Part shown: in pieces, positions 55,567 to 62,907 of the stretch
Numbering within the stretch: the stretch's first letter is position 1
Layout of the letters: every line of letters begins with the position of its first letter
From: Candidatus Methylopumilus turicensis
GTDB taxonomy: Bacteria; Pseudomonadota; Gammaproteobacteria; Burkholderiales; Methylophilaceae
Direction of reading: 5' to 3'
Assembly: GCF_000953015.1 (NCBI RefSeq)
Contig: NZ_LN794158.1
Coordinates: 1,550,001 to 1,614,000, forward strand
DNA length: 64,000 nucleotides
Notes under the pieces: model-generated
What the model was told of the DNA's origin: nothing
Databases searched by the model: none
Seen by the model: the letters and a program-made list of their open reading frames with translations, nothing else
Program-made: the position numbers and the translations under genes

Positions 55567-56373
55567 ATGACAACAGCAACTCTAGCAGCACCAGTAGTAA
55601 CTTCATCAACTCTAGCAACAGCTTCACAAGAGTCGTTTCAACACGACTCTTTACAACTAGGCTCAGCAAACAACTTGTCTTTCATCGAGCAGTTAATTAT
55701 TGAGCAAGAGGTTTGGTCAGACACAGCATATAAAACAAGTAATGACATGCTCTACGCCTTGCTAGCTAAATGCTACGCAAAATATGAGGAAATGTGCGCT
55801 GACAATCACACAGCTAAAAAACTGCGTGGTGAGCTTGATGATTACATCAAGCTACACAGTATTGCTGTAAACAAAACCTCTCACACACTTATTAAGATTG
55901 TTAAGTGCGTGTTTGGTACTAACAAGCGTCGTGTTAGCGCATACAGCATCGTGCTACGCACAGCTTTGTTCAACAAAGTCAAAAGTGCAGATATTGCTGA
56001 CTTTGTTCGCAACAACGGGGGTGTTGAAGAAATTCGCCTAGCTAAAAATGGCAATGTGCTTAGTCCTAAACAAAAAGCAGAGGCAGCTAAAACTGCTGTA
56101 GTAAGTGCTGCACTAGCAGAATTTACAAGCGAGGACATTGCCAAGCAGCTTGATGCAGCAAACATTGGTGAGCAAATTGTGTTTGTCGCTACACAACAAG
56201 CCGACGGCAAGTTTGTTGTAAATGCTGTCAGCACTAGCGCAACAGCAGTTAATGCAGCTTTGGCAGCCTATTACAGTGCTAACAAAGCCAGCATTAATAA
56301 CCAGCAAGACCAGCAAAACACTACAACAGCCGATGCGCAATTAACCAACATCGTTAATAACACCAACGCTTAA
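55567..56373 (+). CDS. Hypothetical protein (268 aa) with palindrome inside its coding sequence
   Basis: Not recognised. Ala/Thr/Ser-rich ends flank a helical core (residues about 40-165, LAKCYAKYEEMCADNHTAKKL, VFGTNKRRVSAYSIVLRTAL) with several aromatic and basic residues. AAGGT lies upstream of the ATG. Palindrome copy 5 (55631-55648) encodes ESFQHDS. A gene for an AAA+ ATPase follows 57 bp later, probably co-transcribed, so the two may act together. Confidence 0.65.
   Translation: MTTATLAAPVVTSSTLATASQESFQHDSLQLGSANNLSFIEQLIIEQEVWSDTAYKTSNDMLYALLAKCYAKYEEMCADNHTAKKLRGELDDYIKLHSIAVNKTSHTLIKIVKCVFGTNKRRVSAYSIVLRTALFNKVKSADIADFVRNNGGVEEIRLAKNGNVLSPKQKAEAAKTAVVSAALAEFTSEDIAKQLDAANIGEQIVFVATQQADGKFVVNAVSTSATAVNAALAAYYSANKASINNQQDQQNTTTADAQLTNIVNNTNA
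55631..55648 (+). repeat. 18-bp palindromic repeat, copy 5
   Basis: AGTCGTTTCAACACGACT, the only copy within an open reading frame (codons 22-28 of the 268-aa gene). Confidence 0.85.
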
Positions 56374-56430
56374 TTGTTAACACTTGCGGCAATGTGTAAA
56401 AGCATTGCCCATTTTTTTGGAGAAAAAATA

Positions 56431-57087
56431 ATGGAAGACTTTACAAAGAAGTATTCGCCTAAAACAATTGGCGACATTGTGTTTAAGAGCAAAAACGAAC
56501 AGCAACAAATTATGGATATTGTTGATGGCAAAGTGCCGTTCCCATCAACTAAATGTGGCATCTTGCTTTACGGGGTTTGGGGTACTGGCAAAAGTGAATT
56601 GGCCAAGCTAATACCCGACGCGATTGAAATGAACAAAACAGGCAACAGTTCAAACTATCACTACAGCGCAATTGGCAGTGGCAATGATGGTGTAAAGGTA
56701 ATGAACAAGATTGAACAGCAGGCTTGCCTATATCCGTTCAGCGCATCACAACATTACTTTGTATTAGATGAAGTGGACAGATTAAAGCCAGAAGTGATGT
56801 TGTCGCTTAAACAAGTAATGAATTTTCCTAACAGCGTTTTTGTTCTCACTACCAACAATTTATCAGCAATTGATAAGGGGGTGCTTAGTCGTTGTGTGCG
56901 TGTGGATTTTAATGCAGCAGCAGACAAGGCTTGGTTGCCCAAAGTTAAACAGATTTTAGCGGACTATGGTGTAACACGCTCAGACAAAGAATTACTTGAT
57001 GCAATTGCTTTGTGTAAAGGTGATGCTAGAGAAATTTTATATACAGCGCAGCGTATTGTGGCTAATGATTTAGAAAAAGCCGCGTAA
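56431..57087 (+). CDS. Clamp-loader-like AAA+ ATPase
   Basis: 218 aa from the ATG at 56431, with GGAG 8 bp upstream. RFC/DnaX-like order: KYSPKTIGDIVF at the N-terminus, Walker A YGVWGTGKSE, Walker B FVLDEVDRL, sensor 1 VLTTNN, SRC arginine-finger motif, then a short lid (GDAREILYTAQR). Resembles phage clamp-loader large-subunit proteins such as T4 gp44 but is shorter, with no collar domain. Suggests DNA replication or loading for the element. Confidence 0.75.
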   Translation: MEDFTKKYSPKTIGDIVFKSKNEQQQIMDIVDGKVPFPSTKCGILLYGVWGTGKSELAKLIPDAIEMNKTGNSSNYHYSAIGSGNDGVKVMNKIEQQACLYPFSASQHYFVLDEVDRLKPEVMLSLKQVMNFPNSVFVLTTNNLSAIDKGVLSRCVRVDFNAAADKAWLPKVKQILADYGVTRSDKELLDAIALCKGDAREILYTAQRIVANDLEKAA

Positions 57088-57092
57088 TTAAA

Positions 57093-57110
57093 AGACGTGT
57101 TAAAACGACT
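57093..57110 (-). repeat. 18-bp palindromic repeat, copy 6 (degenerate)
   Basis: AGACGTGTTAAAACGACT, two mismatches from copy 1. Six bases after the AAA+ stop codon. Confidence 0.65.
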
Positions 57111-57119
57111 CTTGTAAAC

Positions 57120-57151
57120 AATAAAGCCCACTTCATAATGTGAGCTTTATT
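57120..57151. terminator. Bidirectional terminator after the AAA+ gene
   Basis: AATAAAGC (57120-57127) pairs with GCTTTATT (57144-57151) around a CAC...GTG inner stem; T-rich both ways. It serves the convergent AAA+ gene and the 65-aa ORF. Confidence 0.7.
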
Positions 57152-57154
57152 CAT

Positions 57155-57352
57155 TTAATTTAATCTAGCTTTCGCTAGTGCCTGCTGTGCTTTCTGTACT
57201 CGTTCTGTTGCCTTAGCCTGTTTCTGCCTTGTCCGTTCAGCAGTTAAAGCATCCGCAGCCCTGTCTTTAGTCTGTTTTAACGCATTAATGCGAGCCGCCG
57301 AAGGTGTTAGTGTCTTGATAGGTTTAATTGTTGTTATCTCGTGTATGCGCAT
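57155..57352 (-). CDS. Possible small basic protein (65 aa)
   Basis: MRIHEITTIKPIKTLTPSAAR at the start, then a Lys/Gln/Ala helix (QKQAKATERVQKAQQALAKARLN). Not recognised. It ends 4 bp from a terminator and is convergent with the AAA+ gene, which supports it being a gene; the ribosome-binding site is poor. Confidence 0.5.
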   Translation of the reverse strand: MRIHEITTIKPIKTLTPSAARINALKQTKDRAADALTAERTRQKQAKATERVQKAQQALAKARLN

Positions 57353-57412
57353 TGAGTATTTATGCGGGATATCAAGAGCTACTGTTTGGAACTAAATACT
57401 TTTCGATTCAAT

Positions 57413-58159
57413 TTATTTCACACCCTTAAAGTACATCAGCTCCCAATCAAGATAAAATTTATTGTCATCTTCAAAAACTCCAAGCCATTTTTTAAGATTA
57501 CATAATAGAAAATCCCTACTAATAGCTTTTAAGCCAAGAAGCTTAGTAACAAAGATCATCATTTGATCTTCATCTTGGAAAACCCAAGGACAACTCATGA
57601 CCTTAGCTTCAACATCATGGAATCCAGCCGCCTCAAATTCATCCTTGAAGCTTAGATTTGGATAATTACCACGATGTCCATTTATAGAAAATTCGTTCAC
57701 AAACTGATCTAAAAATTTTGCAACCTTTGAGCCGCTAAAAACCTCGCCCACGACTAACAATCCATTAGCCGATAGGCATTCATAAGCGGCACTTAAATAG
57801 TTTCTCTGCTCATCGTCTGAGGCATGATGAATAGGGGTAATAGACATGATTGCATCATAACCATTACGCTCGATTTTGTTGAAAAAGAAATCGGTAATAA
57901 TTGGATGTTTTTGGTATGCTGAGAAATCAGCTTCCATTAGCTCTGCCCTATCTATATGTGCCTCTGGATACAAATCATTCAGCATCATTCCATCTGCTGG
58001 AAACTCTAGTATCTTCTTAAATTCTTTTTTGTCCATTTCACGCAAATTAAAGAACTCGGCACGTCTAACTTCAGGGCACTCAAAGCCTATTTGAAAATAG
58101 TCATTTTGCGTATTTTGAAACCTATCTTTCCAAGTTGTGAATTTATTTTGCGAGCTCAT
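57413..58159 (-). CDS. SAM-dependent methyltransferase of the ATP-grasp operon
   Basis: 248 aa class I methyltransferase-like fold; the SAM site is degenerate (motif I region near FPADGMMLNDLYPEAHIDRAE) and the typical GYDAIMSITPIHHASDDEQ, LSANGLLVVGEV motifs follow. Overlaps the upstream ATP-grasp gene by 17 bp. Probable modification of the product made by the two ATP-grasp proteins. Confidence 0.75.
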   Translation of the reverse strand: MSSQNKFTTWKDRFQNTQNDYFQIGFECPEVRRAEFFNLREMDKKEFKKILEFPADGMMLNDLYPEAHIDRAELMEADFSAYQKHPIITDFFFNKIERNGYDAIMSITPIHHASDDEQRNYLSAAYECLSANGLLVVGEVFSGSKVAKFLDQFVNEFSINGHRGNYPNLSFKDEFEAAGFHDVEAKVMSCPWVFQDEDQMMIFVTKLLGLKAISRDFLLCNLKKWLGVFEDDNKFYLDWELMYFKGVK

Positions 58160-59081
58160 GCGTCTTTCGTACTAAAGCTGAAGCCGCTTTATCCCAAGCA
58201 TTGTATTGACGAACCATAGCATTTCTTCCACCAAGATCAAACCGATATCCCTCACCAATGAGAGACGAAAAATGCCATGTATTTCCGCCAAGGTTTACTT
58301 CTAAAACATAAAGTTTCCCAGTTAAATCGTCTTTCAAAATATCAATGCCAAGCAATGGATTTTGAGGGAAAGCATTGGCAACCATTCTTGCAAAATTGTT
58401 GATTTCTTCATCTTGAAACAGCTGTGTTGAGCGGTTCTCTCGCATGTTAGAAGCGACTGTTGTGTTTAACATTAAACTGGAATCAGTCTTGGGATAAGAA
58501 AGTTTGGAGCGAGCTCTAGAACTAAAGAGAACTTCATTCAGGAAAACGGTAACTCGGAAATGTGTGGGGGTTTCACCACATTTAATAAAATTCTGAACCA
58601 AATAACTATCTTGACGTATCAGATGTTCTTCGGGAAAATTTTGGATTGTGAGGGTGGGGATAAGCTTAGTCGACACCATATTCACATCTTTACCAGTGGA
58701 TTGAATATGCTCTGGCTTTAATACCACCCAATCACCATAAATCTTTGGGTCTAATTCCATTCCCCATCTAAAACGCTCAATTGGTAAACATGGGAGATTA
58801 TTTCGTTTGAAATGTTCATACTCTTCAATTTTGCTCATTTCTTTAACTGCAATTTTAGCAGCTATTGCAAACTCTGTTTCAGGCGGATTACATAGGTAGA
58901 TGACGAGTAAAGGCAACTGAAGAAATTCCGGAGGCACCATTTTGGAGGTTAGAAATTCAGGAACCATAGCTACGCCCAAAGATGAGTCAAGTCTTTTAAC
59001 TCGCCTAGCGATTTGCTGAAAGTCTTCTGCATTTTCTTCGCGATAAACGACAATCACGGCTTTTTTTAGATTCGCCAACAC
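58143..59081 (-). CDS. ATP-grasp family protein, second copy
   Basis: 312 aa, GTG start sharing a base with the upstream stop (TAGTG). Close paralogue of the upstream gene: VIVVYREENAEDFQQIARRV start, LPCLPIERFRWGMELD, DSYLVQNFIKCGETPTHFRV and the metal-binding end LGIDILKDDLTGKLYVLEVNLGGNTW (Asp, Glu, Asn). ATP-grasp enzymes form amide or ester bonds with acyl-phosphate intermediates. Substrate unknown. Confidence 0.8.
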   Translation of the reverse strand: MLANLKKAVIVVYREENAEDFQQIARRVKRLDSSLGVAMVPEFLTSKMVPPEFLQLPLLVIYLCNPPETEFAIAAKIAVKEMSKIEEYEHFKRNNLPCLPIERFRWGMELDPKIYGDWVVLKPEHIQSTGKDVNMVSTKLIPTLTIQNFPEEHLIRQDSYLVQNFIKCGETPTHFRVTVFLNEVLFSSRARSKLSYPKTDSSLMLNTTVASNMRENRSTQLFQDEEINNFARMVANAFPQNPLLGIDILKDDLTGKLYVLEVNLGGNTWHFSSLIGEGYRFDLGGRNAMVRQYNAWDKAASALVRKTHELAK

Positions 59082-60022
59082 TAACTCGCCAGCTCGTGGG
59101 TTTTTCTGACTAAGGCTTCTGCAGCCCTATCCCAAGCGTTGTATTGGCGAACCATCGCATTTCTTCCCCCCATAGCCTCTCTAAATAAATGCGAGAGTTT
59201 AGAAGAGAATGCCCAAGTATTTCCGCCCAGATTAACTTCCAGTACATAAAGTGCATCTGATTGCTCGTCTTTAATAATATCAATACCAAGTAATGGATGT
59301 TCAAGGAAGGCATTTGAAACATTCAATGCAAATTCATTCACTCTCTTGTCAATAGTTAAAGTTGCAGTTCTATGTCCAGTTAAATTAGACGCGACAGAAT
59401 TTTTCAGCAACTCCTTAATATCAACTAATTGTGTTGGGTACGCGGATTTTTGAGTCGATTTAACTGAATATAGAATTTCACCTAGAAAAACTAACACTCT
59501 GTAATGTGTTGGAAATTTCCCCGTTTTAACAAAATTCTGAACCAGGTAGCTATCTTTGTGAATCAAATGGTCCTCAGGGAAGTCCTCAATATTGATAGTT
59601 GGGAGCAACTCAGTAGGGACCATATTTACACTTGCACCCGTAGAGGTAATGTTCTCCGGCTTCAGCACTACCAAAGCCCCGTAAACCTTCGGGTCAAGCT
59701 CCATCCCAAACTTAAAACGCTCTATTGGCAAGCAAGGAATATTATGTTTCTTAAAATGCTCATATTCATCAATTTTACTCATTTCTTTAACAGCAAGCTT
59801 GGCCGCAATATTAAATTCAATTTTAGGTGGATTACACAAATAAATGACCAGCAATGGGAGTTGAAGAAACTCTGGCGGAACCATCTTTGAAGTCAAAAGC
59901 TCGGAAATCGTTGCGACGCCAATACTAGAATCTAAATTTCTGACCCTTCTTGCAATCTCGTGAAAATCATTTGCACTTTCATCACGATGAACAACAATCA
60001 CTACTTTTTTTAGTTTTGACAT
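59081..60022 (-). CDS. ATP-grasp family protein, first copy
   Basis: 313 aa, same family as the gene that follows. Metal-binding end LLGIDIIKDEQSDALYVLEVNLGGNTW; PTHYRVLVFLGEILYS is the substrate-strand region. First gene of a three-gene operon (two ATP-grasp, methyltransferase). Similar sets make graspetides, but no precursor peptide was found next to it. Lies directly before the lipoprotein 3 / porin 3 end of the element. Confidence 0.8.
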   Translation of the reverse strand: MSKLKKVVIVVHRDESANDFHEIARRVRNLDSSIGVATISELLTSKMVPPEFLQLPLLVIYLCNPPKIEFNIAAKLAVKEMSKIDEYEHFKKHNIPCLPIERFKFGMELDPKVYGALVVLKPENITSTGASVNMVPTELLPTINIEDFPEDHLIHKDSYLVQNFVKTGKFPTHYRVLVFLGEILYSVKSTQKSAYPTQLVDIKELLKNSVASNLTGHRTATLTIDKRVNEFALNVSNAFLEHPLLGIDIIKDEQSDALYVLEVNLGGNTWAFSSKLSHLFREAMGGRNAMVRQYNAWDRAAEALVRKTHELAS

Positions 60023-60081
60023 AAATGCAAGATGCCTCTATTGATACTCAAGACCTAATATAACAAAAAATATTGAGTAAT

Positions 60082-60336
60082 TTATTTCTTACATTGAAAA
60101 GTTAGTTCGCGCTTAGTGCCGCGATTATTATCTTCTCTTGTAATCACATCATACTTTCCGTTACAAGTTGCCGAAGCTTTGTCATAACAACTAGGCCAAT
60201 CTTCAACAGCACCCGCACAAGTTGTGAAATAAATACTATTTTTAGCATCTTTCAAAACTACTGGCTGGATTGCTCCATGCTGCAATTGTGCACATCCACC
60301 TAAAAATACTAGAGCAACGAATAATAATTTATACAT
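60082..60336 (-). CDS. Small Cys-rich lipoprotein following porin 3
   Basis: 84 aa from the ATG at 60336. Lipobox LGGC. Mature part TTCAGAVEDWPSCYDKASATCNGKYD and LTFQCKK keeps the same four-Cys pattern as lipoproteins 1 and 2 but is clearly diverged from them, like its porin. Confidence 0.82.
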   Translation of the reverse strand: MYKLLFVALVFLGGCAQLQHGAIQPVVLKDAKNSIYFTTCAGAVEDWPSCYDKASATCNGKYDVITREDNNRGTKRELTFQCKK

Positions 60337-60357
60337 ATTCTCTTTCTTATCCAAAAA

Positions 60358-60384
60358 CTAAAAACGGCACCCGAAGGTGCCGTT
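60358..60384 (-). terminator. Porin 3 terminator
   Basis: On the - strand AACGGCACC-TTCG-GGTGCCGTT followed by TTT; the same hairpin type as after porins 1 and 2. Confidence 0.88.
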
Positions 60385-60411
60385 AAGCTTTATCAAACTA
60401 AGAAATAAATC

Positions 60412-61629
60412 CTAGAAGAATAAAATCGCGCCAAGTGAAACTGTCTTAGCCTTAGCTTTCAAGTTCTCTTCTGCATTAGAAGCTTTAAGTTCAGCATCAG
60501 TGTATTCAGCTACTAAATTCAAGCTCTTAGTGAGTGGATGATAAGCACCAACGATGTATGATTCATTCTCAGTAGTAGAACCGTTGTATGAAGATTTGCT
60601 TGTGCCCCATGAAGCACCCAATTTAGTGCCTACACCTGGGATCGCATATGTAGCTTGAACGTAACCACCGCTATCTTTAGATTTAAAACCATTTAAGAAC
60701 TGCAAGCCACCAAGTGCTGAGCCAGTACCTGTAAATTGACCTAATTGACCGTCAAGACCTTCGCCATCATAGTAGTAACCAACTAATCCAGCACCTGCAT
60801 ATGCAACTTTAGCACCAACTTCAACAGCTTTTGATGTGTACGCGCCATCAAAACCGTCTTGATGCTTCTGGCTCAATCCACCCAACCATACGCGACCAGT
60901 AACATCGTTCGCAGCGAAGTCGTAAGTTACTTTACCGTCAAAACCAAGTTGAGTTTTGGCGTTTACAGTAGTTACTAAATTATTTAAATTCTCACGAGCG
61001 GCTACAGTGAATTGCAAACCGTTGAAGTTTGGAGATTGATATTGAAACTGACCAATCCAGTCGGCATAAACATAACCAGAACCGATACGACCAAGTGTTG
61101 AAGAACCTTGACCGCCTGCACCGTTACCAACGCCTAACAATGTCATGTCTGAAAGAATTGCATCAGAACCGAACACGCCTAGATCACGACCCATTTTGAT
61201 AGTACCCCATGAGGCATCACCAACAGTCATGTAAGCCTGACGAATGTTCAATGAGTTACCACCACCTGCTGTTGAAGCACCTTGTGATGAGCCAGTAGAT
61301 GAAGCTAAAGGTGAACCATTTACGCTACCAGCATTAATACCAGTGAAGAATGTGAATTGAAACGCAATGTCCAAATCATTCTGACGTGTTTTAGCCCCAA
61401 TGCCTAATGCTGATGGCAAAAGACCTGTCGAGATGCTGTTTTTTGTACCAAATGATGTTGATTCGCTTCCGATCACGTCACCTGAAAAGCGTGTATTTGT
61501 GTAGAACGCGTTAACGTTACCACCGATGTCAACAGTCCAATCACCAGCTGGGATTGTGATACCAGCGTTAGCTGCAGATGAGAATGCTACTAAAGCACCA
61601 GCAACTGCTAAACCTAATTTCTTGTTCAT
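60412..61629 (-). CDS. Intact outer-membrane porin (porin 3, expressed copy)
   Basis: 405 aa. Full signal peptide MNKKLGLAVAGALVAFSSAANA, cleaved before GITIPAGDW, then a 16-strand porin_4 barrel ending GAILFF. AGGAG lies 6 bp before the ATG at 61629. The only one of the three porins with a start, ribosome-binding site and promoter region. The attachment core TGCTGGTGCT is at codons V9-A12. Loop regions differ from porins 1 and 2, while the framework is shared. This copy is predicted to be the active one. Confidence 0.9.
   Translation of the reverse strand: MNKKLGLAVAGALVAFSSAANAGITIPAGDWTVDIGGNVNAFYTNTRFSGDVIGSESTSFGTKNSISTGLLPSALGIGAKTRQNDLDIAFQFTFFTGINAGSVNGSPLASSTGSSQGASTAGGGNSLNIRQAYMTVGDASWGTIKMGRDLGVFGSDAILSDMTLLGVGNGAGGQGSSTLGRIGSGYVYADWIGQFQYQSPNFNGLQFTVAARENLNNLVTTVNAKTQLGFDGKVTYDFAANDVTGRVWLGGLSQKHQDGFDGAYTSKAVEVGAKVAYAGAGLVGYYYDGEGLDGQLGQFTGTGSALGGLQFLNGFKSKDSGGYVQATYAIPGVGTKLGASWGTSKSSYNGSTTENESYIVGAYHPLTKSLNLVAEYTDAELKASNAEENLKAKAKTVSLGAILFF
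61594..61603 (-). other. Putative attachment core in porin 3 (right element end)
   Basis: TGCTGGTGCT in the signal-peptide codons; directly repeated at 50699-50708. Crossing over here would join the porin 3 start to the porin 2 body. Confidence 0.6.
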
Positions 61630-61753
61630 ATATTTCTCCTAAAATTTTTGTTTCCTCATGAAGGCGTATTTACCCCATGAAGGTGTTGAGAGTATGCCAA
61701 ACCAAAAGCAAGGTTAGCAAGTAAAGTTGTATGTTTTTTGACAACTAAGGATT

Positions 61754-61777
61754 TTTTGTTGTTTTTTTACAACAAAA
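61754..61777. promoter_or_regulatory. Inverted repeat in the porin 3 promoter region
   Basis: TTTTGTTGT (61754-61762) and ACAACAAAA (61769-61777) with six Ts between, about 125 bp upstream of the porin 3 start. A TTGTCA (near 61739-61744 on the - strand) could be a -35 box. The 220-bp AT-rich leader looks like a regulated porin promoter. The repeat may instead be a transcription stop for the toxin-antitoxin operon that ends at 61852. Confidence 0.45.
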
Positions 61778-61851
61778 TTGATGGAAATCCTGATAAATCA
61801 GCACTTAGCGCTATGGTGTTCGCTTAATGGTTCACTAGCTGGCGCGGCAAT

Positions 61852-62100
61852 TTATGCTACGCGTAGCTCTTCCCGCAAGATTTTACGCAGACTTTCTTCG
61901 GTGACTGGCGTTGTGTTTTGAGTACTGGCTTGAAGCAATACCTCATTGATCAGTGTTTGATAACCCTTGCCTTGGCTTTCTGCTTGCTCACGAAATTTAG
62001 CCAAGACTGCGTCATCTAAATAAATAGTGATGCGTGTTTTACCTCGCGCGCTAACAACACTGCCACGTTTGGCTTTGGTTAGGTTGTATTCCTTTTTCAT
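61852..62100 (-). CDS. BrnA-like ribbon-helix-helix protein, third gene of a TA operon
   Basis: 82 aa. KTRITIYLDDAVLAKFREQAESQGKGYQTLINEVLLQAS is an RHH antitoxin fold of the BrnA/CopG type. Start overlaps the preceding stop (ATGA). No BrnT partner adjacent; it belongs to the operon with the HTH antitoxin and RelE-like toxin. Confidence 0.75.
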   Translation of the reverse strand: MKKEYNLTKAKRGSVVSARGKTRITIYLDDAVLAKFREQAESQGKGYQTLINEVLLQASTQNTTPVTEESLRKILREELRVA

Positions 62101-62420
62101 ATCAAGGCCTGCAATCCTTTACGGTCCAGGATATTTAATAGCTTTAACGATGGCCCACTTGGGTGCTTATCCCCAATTTCCCACTTTCTGACAGCTGATG
62201 CGCTGGTATTCAGTACAATAGCGAGCGCACTTTGGCTAAGTTTGTAGCGGTCTCGTAGGGCACGTATTTCTTGATTGTCATATGCCCTGATGGGCTCAAG
62301 ACACAGGGCCTGATAGGTTTGCATTCTGGCTTTATTGATAAAGCCAATATCGTACAAGTCTTGCGCTGACTCATAGACCGCTTCGAGAATTCCACTTTTT
62401 GCCTCTTGTTTAGCCTTCAC
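62097..62420 (-). CDS. HTH antitoxin (HigA/MqsA-like)
   Basis: 107 aa. C-terminal xre-type HTH EIRALRDRYKLSQSALAIVLNTSASAVRKWEIGDKHPSGPSL. Overlaps the toxin gene by 11 bp; typical of HigBA/NadS operons where the toxin comes first. Confidence 0.82.
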   Translation of the reverse strand: MKAKQEAKSGILEAVYESAQDLYDIGFINKARMQTYQALCLEPIRAYDNQEIRALRDRYKLSQSALAIVLNTSASAVRKWEIGDKHPSGPSLKLLNILDRKGLQALI

Positions 62421-62784
62421 TTTTTACCTCCATCATTCTTTCTTCTGCCAATAGCGCATCTAAGTTCTGTTCCGATATCGCCAACAAATCTGTAGCAAGC
62501 GCTTTCAATGCCTCCAACTCCGAGGGACTAATGTTTGCCTGAGCGCTTTTCTCAAAGCCATATATAAAGTAACAAGATTCGCCAAAGTTTGTCGCAACAA
62601 TCGTTCTTGCTCCTGCGCGCTTCCCTTTCCCATTAACCGCCACTCGCTTTTTAACTAAGGAGCCGCCTAAATTGGCATCCACAAGACCATTGTTAATTTC
62701 AACTACTGCATTCACTAATGCCGCATCGGTTAACCCTAGCTTTTTTGCCCATCGATCAAAATGCCGCGTCTTGATAATTCTCAT
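62410..62784 (-). CDS. RelE-like toxin (HigB-2/DUF1044 type)
   Basis: 124 aa. MRIIKTRHFDRWAKKLGLTDAALVNAV..., GGSLVKKRVAVNGKGKRAGARTIVA and CYFIYGFEKSAQANISPSELEALKAL are typical of PF06296. Promoter would lie just upstream, before the dgt terminator. Confidence 0.82.
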   Translation of the reverse strand: MRIIKTRHFDRWAKKLGLTDAALVNAVVEINNGLVDANLGGSLVKKRVAVNGKGKRAGARTIVATNFGESCYFIYGFEKSAQANISPSELEALKALATDLLAISEQNLDALLAEERMMEVKSEG

Positions 62785-62860
62785 AAATTATGCCACTAGG
62801 TGATATAGATGTAAATTTTAATTCTTTGTAATTAGTACAACATCTCACCAAAGAGCGGCA

Positions 62861-62884
62861 TAAAAAAAGCCGCATAAGCGGCTT
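62861..62884 (-). terminator. dgt terminator
   Basis: On the - strand AAGCCGC-TTAT-GCGGCTT followed by TTTTTT, 24 bp beyond the dgt stop. Confidence 0.85.
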
Positions 62885-62907
62885 CTGTTAACAAAAATGG
62901 TCACTAT

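Larger units (their letters stand above)
50699..61603. mobile_element. Putative integrative element inserted in a porin gene (about 10.9 kb)
   Basis: Bounded by directly repeated TGCTGGTGCT at 50699-50708 and 61594-61603. The left end carries the P4-type integrase 2, whose 3' end faces the displaced porin 2 body. The right end is the porin 3 body, fused in frame to the host promoter, ribosome-binding site and first signal-peptide codons. Cargo: BrnTA, a small tyrosine recombinase, unknown proteins, an AAA+ ATPase, an ATP-grasp/methyltransferase operon, a lipoprotein and the porin body. No conjugation or capsid genes are recognised, so it would need another agent to move between cells. Inference from structure; excision has not been shown. 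Confidence 0.62.

Noticed and set aside
57155-57352. 65-aa ORF as graspetide precursor
   Set aside because: Lys/Ala-rich helix with no repeated Thr/Ser/Asp/Glu core motif; kept only as a possible small gene of unknown role.
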